Shown one piece after another: positions 10,701-21,559 of a stretch of 64,000 nucleotides of DNA. This DNA comes from Agelaius tricolor. Its lineage: Eukaryota; Chordata; Aves; Passeriformes; Icteridae. Each line of letters opens with the position of its first letter. The stretch's first letter is position 1. The position numbers were made by a program, and so were the translations under genes. The stretch spans positions 3,039,501 to 3,103,500 of the forward strand of contig JALJCS010000039.1 in assembly GCA_023055355.1 (NCBI GenBank). The letters are read 5' to 3'. A model generated the notes under the pieces. The model made no database searches, was not told the DNA's origin, and saw only the letters and a list, made by a program, of their open reading frames with translations.

Positions 10701-12771
10701 GGGAGGCTGGGAGGACGGGCATGGGAGGGATGGGGAGGCTGGGAGGACTGGCATGGGGCACCTGTTGGGCTTGGCGGAGAGGCCGTGTTGCTCCTGGCAT
10801 CCCTTCCAGAAGGTCTCAACCTCTTCTGGCATCTCCTGCATGCTGATGTACGCTTGGAAGAGCAGACTCAGAAAGAGACTGGGGAAATACTCCAGCACGA
10901 CAGGCGAGCGCCAGGCCAGATTGAAGACTCTCCACAGCGCCACGGTTGCCTGCAAGAAATAAAAGAGCCAGAGACAAGGCTCAGTGGCCAAGACATGCAC
11001 GTGGCAGGGCCCAAGCATGCGAGGGAGAGGCTGGGGGAGACAAGGGGGGGAAACAGCCGGCCTGGTGCCCCTGAAGCCTGCCCCTAAGGCAGGATTCAGC
11101 GTGGTCTCTGAGGCAGAAGGATGCAGCTGGCGGGAGGACAGAGAGCTGGCTGCTGGAGTGCTGGCCTAGGGGCTGGCAAAGGCCAGCTCCAGAAACTCAC
11201 AGCCAGGGCAAAGACTCCTGCGTCATCCCCATCGGAGGTGGACACGCTGCTCACTGGCCAGGCGCTCAGCACATCGAGGAGTAGCTGCAGCGCCGGCTCC
11301 GCAGTCCTGCTCGAGGACATGATGGTTGCCCACATGGTGGCGGCAGCTCTGTGGGGTCAGAGCTCTGTGTCAGGGCTGTCTCGGCCACAGCGCCGTGGCC
11401 TGGGCAGCTGCAGGGGCCCGCGCTGGCCCTGAGCCCTGCCTCTGCCCACTGCCCCTGGCCGGCAGCGGCCAGCCAGCCCACGTGGGTACAGGGGCCCCGA
11501 GGGGCAGGGAGGGAGCATGGCACCAGGCTCAGGAGCTGCCATGGCAGCACTGGAAAACAGAGGAGCCAGAGGATCCTGCAACTCCCTGCCTGTCTGGCAG
11601 TCAGCAGGGACAGGCTCTACAGGGTGACGGGCCGGTGAAGCCCAAGCCCTCAAGGCACGTGGGGCTGCCCCACCTGTCACACGATGGGGCCCAGCGCAAG
11701 AGGGTGATCAGCACGTCACTGGGGTATTCCTCGGTCAGCTCCAGAAGGGCCTTGTCCAGCCTGTGCCCAGCAGCCTCATTGGCCGTGAGCCACTGGTGGA
11801 TGTCCCTCACCATGGCGGGCACCTGCAGAAGGCATGGGCAGACTGGCAGAGGTGCCAGAGCAGCAACTTCCCCTGAGAAGTGCTTCCCTTCCAAACGCAT
11901 CGGGCCGGGCCTCAAAGGCCGAGGGAGGCCGGCAGACCCGGCTCGAGGCGCCGCACCACTGCTGGGGCCAATGAGCCCTTGCCCCAGGCTGCTTACTTGC
12001 GCTGGATTGGAGACACCCTTCTCCACAAGCAAATCCAGCATGGCAGCACCGGTCTCGGCATCGAGGAACGGAAGGTTCTCCAAGATGCCCGTGCCCACAC
12101 CGGCGGTCTCTTCCTGCCAAAGGCACGTGATGAATTCACAGAGGGTCCGCAGGAGAAGGGCAGCAAGGGAGGGAGAATCCATGGAGCGCTCCAAGCCTGC
12201 TGCTTGGCTGAGCAGTGCCAGCAGGCCCAGCCCAGGTGGGGATGGCTGCAGGTACCTGCGCCGTTCTGCCGAAGCGGCCACGGGTGGCTTCCTGTTCCTC
12301 TGTCAGGTCCTTGGCTGCATCTGGCAAAGAGCAAGTGCAGCCAGAGCTGAGGGGCTGCGGGAGAGGACAGAGAACACAGCCCAGCCCTGCACCGCCCAGG
12401 CTGGGAGAGCCTCAGGATGCCCCGGGCGATGGAGCACGGCTGCCAGGTGCTCCAGCCCAGCTTCTGTCCTATCCATGGACAGGACAGGACAGGGATGGGA
12501 TGGGATGGGATGGGATGGGATGGGATGGGATGGGATGGGATGGGATGGGATGGGATGGGATGGGATGGGATGGCATGGCATGGCATGGCATGGCATGGCA
12601 TGGGGCCAGGCCGGCTGCAGGCACCGGCCCTGCGGCCCGGCTCTGCCACTCACCGTCCTGCAGCGGCTGCAACTGCTCCGGCTCTGCAGGCTGCTGCGCT
12701 GGGGCAGCTGCAGGGCCTTTGCTTTTCTTGCCCCGCAGCCCCTTGAACAGGCTGAGCACTCTGCCTGCCAT
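7799..12771 (-). CDS. MROH copy A, maestro heat-like repeat protein, 15 exons
   Basis: Full-length copy on the minus strand. Exons: 12771-12654, 12320-12256, 12146-11997, 11822-11674, 11348-11201, 10949-10762, 10631-10494, 10231-10117, 9942-9814, 9602-9426, 9318-9163, 9007-8906, 8720-8618, 8325-8269, 7968-7799. These total 1965 nt, 654 residues plus stop, with no internal stop. The start is MAGRVLSLFKGLRGKK, matching the start of copy B. Family hallmarks are VRDIHQWL (exon 4), SDVLITLLRWAPSCDR, and EPLREAAVRFMG with MAGRYLTGQQPEF (exons 13-14). The product is an all-helical HEAT-repeat protein of unknown biochemical role; this short avian form is under half the length of mammalian MROH2-type proteins. 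All junctions are GT-AG except the exon 3 acceptor, where AG is missing; an in-frame CAG 33 nt inside (exon 12113-11997) would rescue it. The poly(A) signal is probably ATTAAA near 7672. Confidence 0.85.
12484..12606 (-). repeat. Intron-1 pentanucleotide array (CCCAT)n and (TGCCA)n
   Basis: On the plus strand the array reads as about 17 copies of TGGGA followed by 6 of TGGCA. In the gene's sense it is (TGCCA)n(TCCCA)n, between exon 1 and exon 2 of copy A. The same array in the same intron and orientation is present in copy B. It produces long artificial frames on both strands. Confidence 0.95.
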
Positions 12772-13510
12772 CCCGCTCTCTGACCTCGAGGGCACTTTCA
12801 AATGCCTCAGCCAAGGCCAGAGTCAGCGAATGCTGCAGTTGTGCCTTGCGGGCACCTGCAACAGAGGAGCCTCAGGAAGGCTACAGGACAGCAAGTCCTG
12901 CACTCAAGGTCTCCTGTCACAATGACAGGAGACACCTGGTTAACGATGGAGGTCACCAAGTCCCACGGCCTGGCCACGAGGGCACCGGCCGCAGGGATGG
13001 GAGATTACTCGGAAAAGCTCTGAGTCACCCAATCCCGAGGTCTGGCTGTGAGGCCAGCCACAGGAGGAACGCCTCGGAAGAGCTCCGGGTCAGCAACCAA
13101 CGAGCCGGCTGTGTGGGGACACCTCACAGCACCGCTCTGTCACCTCCTGTCGCATTGCATGCACCGAGCACTGTGGCGTGGCTGCCCCGTGCCAGCCCCT
13201 ATGTCAGCGCGTGTCACAAAGGGCTGCTCAGACACGCTGTCCCTTTCGGTTCCACGGTCACCCTGCTGCACCGTGTCACAAAGGGACACGCTGCCACGTG
13301 CCCCGGGGCCACCCTCTCCCCACCCAAGGTGCCCCCGCTTGGAAGGAATCCATTGCCCCAAGTGTCTAACACAGCCCTGGACACACCACGACCCGCCAAG
13401 TGCTCGGGGAAGGAATCTCCACGGTGCCCGCACAGCCCAGCTCGGTGCCGACCCTGGAGCAGAGCAGCTTCCAGCAAGCAAGAGGCAAACGCCTCTTGCC
13501 AAGAGTTCAA
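12772..13510 (-). promoter_or_regulatory. 5' flank of MROH copy A, shared with copy B
   Basis: This stretch aligns as reverse complement with 21,560-22,173 upstream of copy B, so it belongs to the duplicated unit and probably holds the promoter and 5' UTR. A 10-bp inverted repeat with a 3-base loop lies at 12910-12932 (TCTCCTGTCA, CAA, TGACAGGAGA). GTGTCACAAAGGG occurs twice (near 13213 and 13276). I see no clear TATA box. Confidence 0.55.
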
Positions 13511-13925
13511 AGACAGCAGATAGGGAAGATGGCATCAATGTGTGCATAAAGGCCTTTGAATTCACAGCTCTCTGAGAGGCATTTGGGGCTCTCGGCTGGA
13601 CAGAGATGATCCCTCTCTGTCCTGTGCTCAGAAGGGGGGAACACACCCTGCCGCCACTAGTGCTTGGCTTGGTCTCTGCAGGCCCAGGCAGATGCCAAAG
13701 CTGCTCCTCACAGCCTCTCCCTTCCCACGCCCCTCTGCCAAGTGCAAGGAGCCTCAAGGACAAACGGGGGGCAGGGAGCCAAAGGGAGACAGCTGCACCT
13801 ACCTCACTGGGGGCTCCTGGGGAAGCACTTTGCTTGAGAAGCAAGCCCCTCTCTTCCAAAGGCATTTCCCCAAATGTCTCCATTTCCCCAAATATGTCCA
13901 TTTCCTGGCCAACACCAACACACAC
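13140..13925 (-). other. Unrecognised 261-codon open frame
   Basis: This is a long open frame on the minus strand upstream of copy A. Its first 40 codons look coding-like (a duplicated FGEM motif and acidic residues) and end at a possible donor (GAG|GTAGGT) near 13800. The rest overlaps the 5' flank shared with copy B and is probably non-coding. I do not recognise it, and codon composition over most of its length is that of GC-rich flank. Confidence 0.2.
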
Positions 13926-13929
13926 TTAG

Positions 13930-14500
13930 GAAACCCTGGCAAGGCTGAATTACTTCTGCACCTTGTAGCACAGGCACTGCAGCTTGAGCTCATCTTCCTT
14001 CTCCTGAGTCTGTTTCCTCGTGTCCCTTGTGGCGTGCAGCCCCAAGCCCCCTAGAAACAAGAGGTGTCCGCTGCCCGTTCAAGTGCCTGAACTCCTGCCT
14101 GCGCTCACGGCAGCAAAACCAGGCTGTTCCCAGCCAGGGAGCAGAGCCCAGTTCCCGCAGGAGGCTCTCATGAGCCCCTTCCCCACTGTGCACGCAGCAC
14201 TTTTGCCTGCCTGCCCAGAACGCTCTTGCCACAGCAGAGCACAAGCTGGCCGGCTCTGGGCTCAGCACAGCCCAGACACAGGCGCAGGAAGACACAGCGG
14301 CTGTTTTGCAGCCGTGCCCCAGAGGGACGAGAAGGGGCCCCTGCCTCTGGTCTCACTTGTTTGGGTTTCTGGCTGGGTCTGAGGCAGGGGCTGCCTGATT
14401 CCCCGCTTCTGGGGAGACCAGAGCTGCCGGAAGCGCGCCCAGCGTGCAGGCGCTGCCTGACAGCGCTGCGGCCGCTGGGACGGTCGCGCTCCCGCGTCCC
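13930..14500 (-). repeat. Right arm of inverted repeat around MROH copy A
   Basis: The minus strand of 14,490-13,950 aligns with the plus strand of 6985-7510 over about 500 bp with many mismatches (roughly three-quarters identity by eye). Inside it the minus strand holds a short open C-terminal-like frame ending at a TAA near 13962 (residues EDELKLQCLCYKVQK), after a possible acceptor TTTCTAG near 14050. I do not recognise that peptide. The arm ends at the LTR at 14511. Confidence 0.6.
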
Positions 14501-14510
14501 AGCAACTCCA

Positions 14511-14896
14511 TGTGACCGTGGTCACAAGGGTTTTCAGGATGAAGAAGAGACGAGAATGTTGACTCCATGATCAGAAGGCTTGATTTATTATTTTATGATA
14601 TATGTTACATTAAGACTATACTAAAAAGAAATAGAAAGGAAAAGGTTTCTTCAGAAGCTAGCTAAGCTAAGAATAGACAAGAATGAATAACAAAGATCTG
14701 TGTCTCAGACAGAGAGCAAGAGCCAGCTCTGACCTGAGTGGTCAGTAAATCCAAGCATCCACAGGAGACCAATCCCAGGTCTACCTGTTGCATTCCACAG
14801 CAGCAGATAACCATTGTTTACTTTGGTTGCTGAAACTGCAGCTTCTCACAAGGAAAAATCCTAAGAAAGGATTTTTCAGGAACGATGTCTGCGACA
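14511..14896 (-). mobile_element. LTR family Y, copy 1 (no TSD)
   Basis: A 386-bp copy of a family found six times in the window. On the minus strand it starts TGTCGCAGACAT, has an AATAAA-type signal (ATAATAAATCAAGCC near 14578) and ends in CACA. Unlike four of the other copies, its flanks (ACTCCA left, GAGAAC right) do not match, so this copy sits at a rearrangement joint or its ends were altered. Confidence 0.8.
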
Positions 14897-15519
14897 GAGA
14901 ACCTATGTTGCTAGGTCTACAGGTATCTCCAGGCTGTTTGATCTTGAATCTAAGAAATGCCATAATTCAGGCTAAAAGTAGACTAAAATTGTTTTGAGTG
15001 TTGAAATTGTATGTTAAAAAAAAAAAAAACCAAAAACAAGTGCTACCATCTAAAACTCAAAGTATTCTTTCCTTCTATGCACTAAATAGTTGAGCAGGAA
15101 AGTAAGTCTAGTAATAGTCTCCATAGAAGGGAAGGTTATGTTCCCATGATTTCTGAACCCTTTAGGCAGTGAAAACACTGATAAAATTAGGATACTAATA
15201 TCCTTCCCATCAGGATGCACATGAATGTGTGAATTATTACAGTGCAGCAGTAGTGCATTGAACTATTCTAAGAAGGTTTTGATTATTGATACTTAAAGCT
15301 ACTTTGTTTCACCAAGCATATGTCAAATATGCTGTCAAATAACTTTTCATTAATAGCTCTTGGTAATCTTTGGTTAAATATACATGCAAATATCTGTTCT
15401 CTAAAAAGTTAAGAATAACTTAAGGCAAATAATTAATATTATTACCTGAAGGTTTAAATCACTTGATCTGAGCAGTATACCTATAAGAATAATTTGTTCC
15501 TTTCTGTATATTAATACAG
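14897..15519. other. Intronic or intergenic AT-rich sequence
   Basis: AT-rich sequence with a poly-A run near 15015 and no exon or repeat I can name. By position it is probably NUP35 intron carried along with the exons that follow. Confidence 0.4.
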
Positions 15520-16987
15520 GCCAGCTTTACTTTATCACAGAGCCCATCCACTGGAATTCTGCCATCAACTCCAGGAGCAGGTAGATGTCCTGTCAAAATT
15601 TCTGTTCTCTTTTCTTACTGTTTTCTTTATACAGAAAAATCATCACTGTTCAAGCTACATCAGTTCCTTGCTAGTTTATGAAGAGGTGGTGTATTTGTTA
15701 GCTTTTCCAAAGGTATGTGGGTATGAGTAGGAAATAATTATTTATTCTGAGACTGAGTTTCAAGCAGCTTTTCTTGTTCCCTGTTCCAAATGTGGTGTTG
15801 AACTGAGCACAGAGGTGGTTGTAATTGAGTGAAGAAGCCCAGATTGATGGATTGCCTTCCATCTTCACAAGGTTTGATATCTTGTGTATCAACTGGTGGC
15901 TTCTTGCTAAGCTTTATTGTTTTGGCCTGGTCCTATTTGGCAACTGTATTAAGCTATTGGTGTTTTGAAGTTGAAGAGAACACTAGGTTGCTAGTCCTAA
16001 AAACTTCCTAGTGTGTTTGCAGATGTGAAGTTAGGATTGACTTACTTGTTCTGTCTGTGAGTAAATCCCCATCAAACTCTTCCACATCCAAGTGAAATGC
16101 TTGACACTGAATTGATTCTTTTCTAATAAACCTCTGCCTTGCAAAAGAAATCTGTTCAGCAATATCATTTCAATTGAACAGCTTCTTCAAGCATGTTCAG
16201 CCCTGCAAGTACTGGGCAGCCTAAGAAGACTACTCTATCTCCTGCTCAGCTGGATCCTTTTTATACTCAAGGGGATTCCCTTCCTTCAGAAGATCAACTT
16301 GATGACACATGGGTAACTGTATTTGGGTAAGTTGATTTCCAAAGTATTGGAAAAACCTGGGTGAAGTCTTTAGAGCATACGAGAAAAATACTTGGGGGCA
16401 TTGATGTTGTCTGGCATTGGTATGTGCTGCAAGTACAGCTATGGTTAAAGCAAGCAAACACATACATTTCAGTTAGCCACCTTAAATTGAGCTACACATG
16501 ATTTTTTCTAGTTAGAAAGGCACCATTCTGCTGTTGGGGTGTGTGCTAAAGTGCCTAGAAGGTGGTATTTCTCAAGTCACTGCTTCTGAAATTACAGTGC
16601 TCTCTTCTGCATTTCTGTAAATGCTTCATAGGGTTGTATCTTAACACCTGAATTCTTAAACCACTCAATTTGATGAGTACTTTTTTCTGTCTTTCAGATT
16701 TCCTCAAGCATCAGCTTCCTATATTCTACTACAGTTTGCTCAGTATGGAAACATATTAAAGCATGTGGTATGTCTTAGTTTGACACTTATGTCAGAAAAC
16801 ATTGTGAATTAAGCATTTTAAAAACTACATTTCACAATTTTCACTTGATCTCATTCAGATGTCCAACAAAGGAAACTGGATGCATATTCGATATCAGTCT
16901 AAGCTTCAAGCCCGGAAAGCCTTAAGCAAAGATGGAAAAGTTTTTGGTGAATCTATCATGATTGGTGTCAAGCCTTGTATAGAAAAA
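15520..16987 (+). CDS. NUP35: NUP35 partial gene, four internal exons
   Basis: Four exons in frame with GT-AG introns: about 15520-15580, 16182-16326, 16698-16767 and 16859-16987. They encode the linker ([14 protein letters not shown], then [20 protein letters not shown]) and the MPPN/RRM-like domain ([20 protein letters not shown], then [20 protein letters not shown] and [13 protein letters not shown]). NUP35 (Nup53) is a nuclear pore scaffold protein; this domain dimerises, and the protein contacts NUP93, NUP155 and NDC1. I see neither the N-terminal exons to the left (an LTR and MROH flank come first) nor the C-terminal, membrane-binding exons in the next 3.5 kb. Introns are kept, so this is a segmental copy and not a retrocopy. 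No disabling change is visible in the four exons. The alternative is a real gene with distant outer exons. Confidence 0.85.
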
Positions 16988-18240
16988 GTAAGTTAATAGT
17001 TGCTTTTAGTTCAAAGGCACTCTGCTTTTGGCCTTGCTTTTTATTTTCCCTGATGTGTTTAATTTTTTTTCTTTTGGAATTGCAAACTGTAGGTTGTTCA
17101 TCTCAATAGATATAGTCTGTTACACATTCACATCAGTTTTTTCTTAAATACATGCCCACATTTCCTGCTGAGAAAGACCATGATGAGCACTCTCTGTGCT
17201 CTTGGGAAGTTACAATGCACACAATTCTATTGCTGTACGAGATGAGGAAGTGAAACCATCATATAAAACACAACTCACATAAGTTTCCTGACTGGAATTT
17301 AGGGCCTGCAGTAGATACCTAATGGCAGATTAAGACTGTGGCTGCTCCTAATTGTATCTCTCTATTTTTTATGTGACTATGTGCTTCTGGCTCTTGAATT
17401 TATCTTAGTACTTTGGATTGAAAATTTGTTAGCGAGGAAATCCCAATCGTGTTCTCCCACCTGCCCCTATAAAAACATGTCACTCTCTTGTAAGTAGTAG
17501 CTGGGGGTAGACATGGCTGTCTTGTAGTCTTAATATTAACATGAGTCCTTAATGTCTAGGTATTGGCAATATCCTGACCTTTAACACTTGCAGCCCTTTG
17601 CGCTGGGTACTGTACATTAGCTTAAGAAAAGAACAGTCATTCCTCAGTCATTCTGCACAGATTATTTTTTTTGGTCTCCTTTAAGGATATATGATACTAA
17701 AGAGTAATGTAAGCTTTCTAATGTAAACTATTCTGAGAAGGCAGCCTTAGAAACTGAGCTTGCAATTCCTGAAGTTTTAGCAGACTGAAACATTTCTTAC
17801 ACTCAATAAAAAGCTGTGCCCCTACCCAAGCCGTTCTATTCCCTGGGCCATGCGGGCTCTGCTCCAGGCTCCTGTGGGCCCGAGCCGGGTGCCCATGGAG
17901 CCCTGGCCCAGTCGGTGCCACACGGTGATTTTGTCAGTGGAAATGTTCATTGGCAAGTGAATGGAAAAGAGGTTTGGCAAAGGGAGGATTTGAATGGTTG
18001 TTTTTACAAACTCAATCCTAACAAATCCATCTAGGATTGGTTAAAACCCATGCGGACTATCAGATTTTACAAATATCATAGAATGATCAAGTGGAGCCAC
18101 TGACAAAAGTCAGCAAGATAAAAATTGATCCACAGCACACAATTTGATCAATGGTTACATTGTGAAATAGGGCACAATGGAAATTGTTTTTTGCAGCACA
18201 AACCTGAGGCTGGCAATTGCCCTGAAAGATGTGGAACAGT
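16988..18240. other. No gene; short MROH intron-like fragment
   Basis: AT-rich, probably intronic. About 17,850-17,925 closely resembles part of the long intron before exon 13 of copy B (around 26,210-26,275). I see no NUP35 exon here. Confidence 0.4.
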
Positions 18241-18244
18241 ATTC

Positions 18245-20300
18245 TCAGTGCCCAGTGCCCACACAGTGTTCCCAGTGCCAGCTGAGGCTTAAACAAAACC
18301 ATCCAGACCTGGCATGACCCCTACATGTCAAAAGTAACAAAACACTCTGGTCAACTGATAAGAAACTCAATAAGCTAAGCTGCAACCTGGGGTGTAACAG
18401 CTCTATACTTTTACCATCAATGTTTTTGGCTGAAGTATCAGTGAACGAGACATCTCCAGGTTCAGAGTTGGCAGTAAATGCAGGGTTATTTATTATAGGG
18501 TTAGCTTTTGTAACGTTAATGTGCCTGGAGTGGGGAGAGGGATGAGCGTGTGTTCTTCCCCACCCTCCTCCACCTTTTGTTGTTTCCCACAGGAGTTCAG
18601 TGGGGTTTCCTCCAATAGATTGTTCAGCGGAGGGAGTGAGACTACTTTTAAAATGTTTTGCAAGAGCTGCAGTCCGTGAATTAAGCATCTGAGTTGCTTT
18701 TATTTCAGGGTTTTAGCAGGCTTTTGCTTCTCATCCTGGAGCAGTTCACCTTAGCAGCTTGCTCCTTTTATTCCACTGACTTGCCTTTTGGACATGATCA
18801 AGTTCTGCAGCAAGCAATGCCACTGCCTAGAGCCTTTCTTAACAACCAATCACTTTTTTAATAACCAATCATCTTTTCAGTAGCCAATTTCCCCTTACCT
18901 TTTTTTTTTTTTTTTTCATCAAGTCCACCCGAGGTGTAGGGAGGCGACTACTAAATTAACCGAGGAAGAATAACAAAATATTTTCCCCTGAAGTTTTCCT
19001 ATAGCCCCCACAGAGGAAGCTGCATGATAAATACCTAGGCTTGCATAGGGACAACACCATCTCCACAAGGCAGCCGCTACAGAATTGGCCTCAGGACTAA
19101 AACTGCCAATTCTAGTTCTCCACAACAAACCACAGACTGGTGGAGCTGCAGAATTGGTTTCAGGACTGAAACCTGCCAATTCTGGCTTTTAACAACAAAA
19201 CACAAAAAGCACAGGGGCATGGGTCCCCTCCAAACAGGAGCTTGTCAGCTCTGCACAAAACCCCACATAGACAAAGGAATTAAATCCCTAAACCCATTGA
19301 CCACAATATCCACAATTCCTTCAGAGAAAGATGCTTTCAAACTTCCAAGCCTACCGAATAAACTACAATTCCCACAACCCCTTGAATAATTGAAGATATT
19401 TTTGACAATTCTCCCACCTTAGGGAGAAAATTTCAGGTGGATGGAGAGGCCCCTGTCTTTACTAGGAAACACACCTCCTCTCCATCTGAACCCACTTTAA
19501 AAGTTAACAAGGGCTCTGGTGTGGTGTGTCCCTGCTACAATGGGAGCCCCTGACACATCTAATAATCCATCTCCATTATCCCCTGGACTTCCTCCTCCTG
19601 AGGGTCCAGCTGTTTTTGTGAACATTCCCACTTCCAGTGTCCCTCTGCCCAGCAGATAGCACACTGATTCTTTCCCAGCTGCTGTTTGGCTTGGCTCTCC
19701 CCTGCTGAGGAGGGAATGCTTCTGCCACTTCCTTGTAGCCGACCCTGTCCCTTCTATTATGGGGAACCACTTGGGTCCTGGGGCCCTCGGGGCTGTAAAA
19801 ATTCTGCCATCACCTTTGTCCTTGCTTTCTCCTTTTCAGCATCCCTTTTTACATACACTTGCTGTATCTTTCTAAGCAGTTCATCCAGGGACATATTCTG
19901 CCCTTCCTCTAGTGCTCCCTGATAGTGCCGGTGGGTACTCATTTTCTACAGCTCAAAGCCATTCGTCTTTCCAGTGAACCAAACAAAATCCTTCAAAGAA
20001 AATCCTAATCTTCCACCAACAATCTGCATTTCCTGGATTTTCTTTCCTCCTTGTTCTCACTCTCTTTATTACACACCGTATACCACAGCCAGTCCCTGTC
20101 CTGCCAAAGTGTCCAAACGTGGCCCCCAGGTTGTGATTCTCCCGCAGGGAACAAGAAGGCAGAGCTGTACTTTATTGGCCACTAAGTTATCTCTACCGGG
20201 GGAGGACTGACCTTTTTGGAATCTACTCATATGTTCAGTTTCCTTTTGTAACACTGACTGGACTTTCATTCCATGAGGGCTTTTATTCCTTTAGAATTAT
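18245..20300 (-). mobile_element. Decayed ERV: gag end, protease trace and pol scraps
   Basis: The minus strand from about 20,270 reads a coiled, charged Gag C-terminal region (19757-19942, for example LLRKIQQVYVKRDAEKEKAR). A zinc knuckle CAICWAEGHWKWEC follows near 19,665-19,615, then a protease start with KTGAS where DTGA(S/T) is expected (near 19,460). Further left, 18,919-19,179 has a duplicated motif (SPETNSAA / SPEANSVA), and 18,400-18,480 has FTDTSAKNIDGK, which resembles an RNase H first strand. Frames are broken and large parts of pol are missing. Confidence 0.65.
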
Positions 20301-20599
20301 GGTATTATCATCCCTTCACAGAAAAACATTTGCAAACCAATGGATGGCCAATTTTTTTGCTTCTGTGTTATGTTTTCTAAAGTGACTCTCAGTGGTTGAC
20401 ATTAAGGCAAATGAGTTACTGCTTTGAGTTGGAAGCAACCTTGAAAACCTTTCACGTTGTTATAAATGAATGAGGAGATGGTTGGCTCTCACAATTAAGA
20501 GATGAATATTATGTGTACGGTAAGAGAATTTTTATAGCTGTACAGTTATGTTATTTTTGCATGTTCTCTCCATAGTACTCTTTCCCTTCCCCCCTTATT
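20301..20599. other. No feature seen
   Basis: AT-rich sequence between the gag remnant and the LTR-like segment. I see no exon, RNA gene or clear repeat. Confidence 0.3.
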
Positions 20600-20910
20600 G
20601 CTGTCACTAGTGGCGCATTTAGAGGAGGGAGAGCTTGTTACCAGGAGGCAGAGCATGGCAACACAACACCTGACCTCCAGTCAAGGTGTAAGAAAGTGAC
20701 TTCCACCATTGGATGGCAGGGAAAGAGTTGACTGACAAAACTTTGAGAGGGGCTAAGGGTATAAAAGGCAGAGCATCCATTTTGTAGATGAGCACGTGGC
20801 TTTTGATGGAGACTCGCAGTCTTGTAATTTTTCCTTAATCGCTCTTTGTTGTATTTTTGTTAAGGTTTAATAAACCTTTGAAATTTTAAAAGTGAGCCTT
20901 GTTTCTCACA
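20600..20910 (+). mobile_element. LTR-like segment with TATA box and poly(A) signal
   Basis: TATAAAAGG starts at 20760, and AATAAA lies at 20869-20874, 109 bp later, followed by a short U5-like tail ending TTTCTCACA (20910). This is the U3-R-U5 layout of a retroviral LTR on the plus strand. The left end and target duplication are not resolved, and no internal viral sequence follows, so it is probably a solo LTR. Confidence 0.6.
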
Positions 20911-21559
20911 ATGTTCTTAGGGCATCTCAATTACTTTGGGAAGTATGCAGTTTTTTTGAACTACTCGAGCGAGTTGAGCAATGAGAGGTAAAGCTTTCCT
21001 GAAGCGAGGATTCTTTAATGCCAGATTCTTCTGTGTTTTCAAGGTAAAGATGTTTTTGTCCTGCGGCAAATGACTTCAATGAGAAAATAATTCCAGCACG
21101 GAGTAAGAGCTTTGGACAGAGACCAAGTGTTGGCAGCAGTTGCTCCAGGTGCTCCTGCCATCAGCCCCCAATGCAGGTGGGCTTTGGCTCCCTGTGGCAC
21201 AGAAGCCCCCTGGGGGCACAGGTCTCTGGGGCAGGAGACGGGCACCAGCGCTGCCAGGGCTCAGGGGGTGGCAGCTCTGCTTGGGCGGGGACTCTGCCAC
21301 AGCTGCTGCTGTCAGCGCTGCCCGGGCCCCAGGGCTCAGACCAGCATTCTTGCCCGGGCCCACACGTTCCTTGTGCATGTCACACCCGCAGGTTTAGGAT
21401 GGCCACGGGCCGGGACGTGTCCCAAGGAGGCCGTGCCAGCTTCCCTGGAAGGCCCCGTCCCCTTCCTGGCACGGCTGCGTCGGCAGCCCTGGGGGCTCCT
21501 TCTGCTGCCCTGAGCCCGCAGAGCAGGGCAGCGTTTGCTGATGCTCTGAGCCCTTCCTA
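20911..21559. other. GC-rich flank of MROH copy B
   Basis: From about 21,080 the sequence becomes GC-rich, like the flanks of the other MROH copies. I found no exon I can support. Confidence 0.35.

Noticed and set aside
11326..12783. 485-codon open frame on the plus strand across MROH copy A
   Set aside because: It runs antisense through four exons and the TGGGA array; GC-rich composition and the pentanucleotide repeat keep it open. The spliced minus-strand gene explains the region.
18070..18100. CR1 LINE 3' end (ATCATAGAATGATC)
   Set aside because: A single short match without CR1 3' UTR or repeated terminal octamer.
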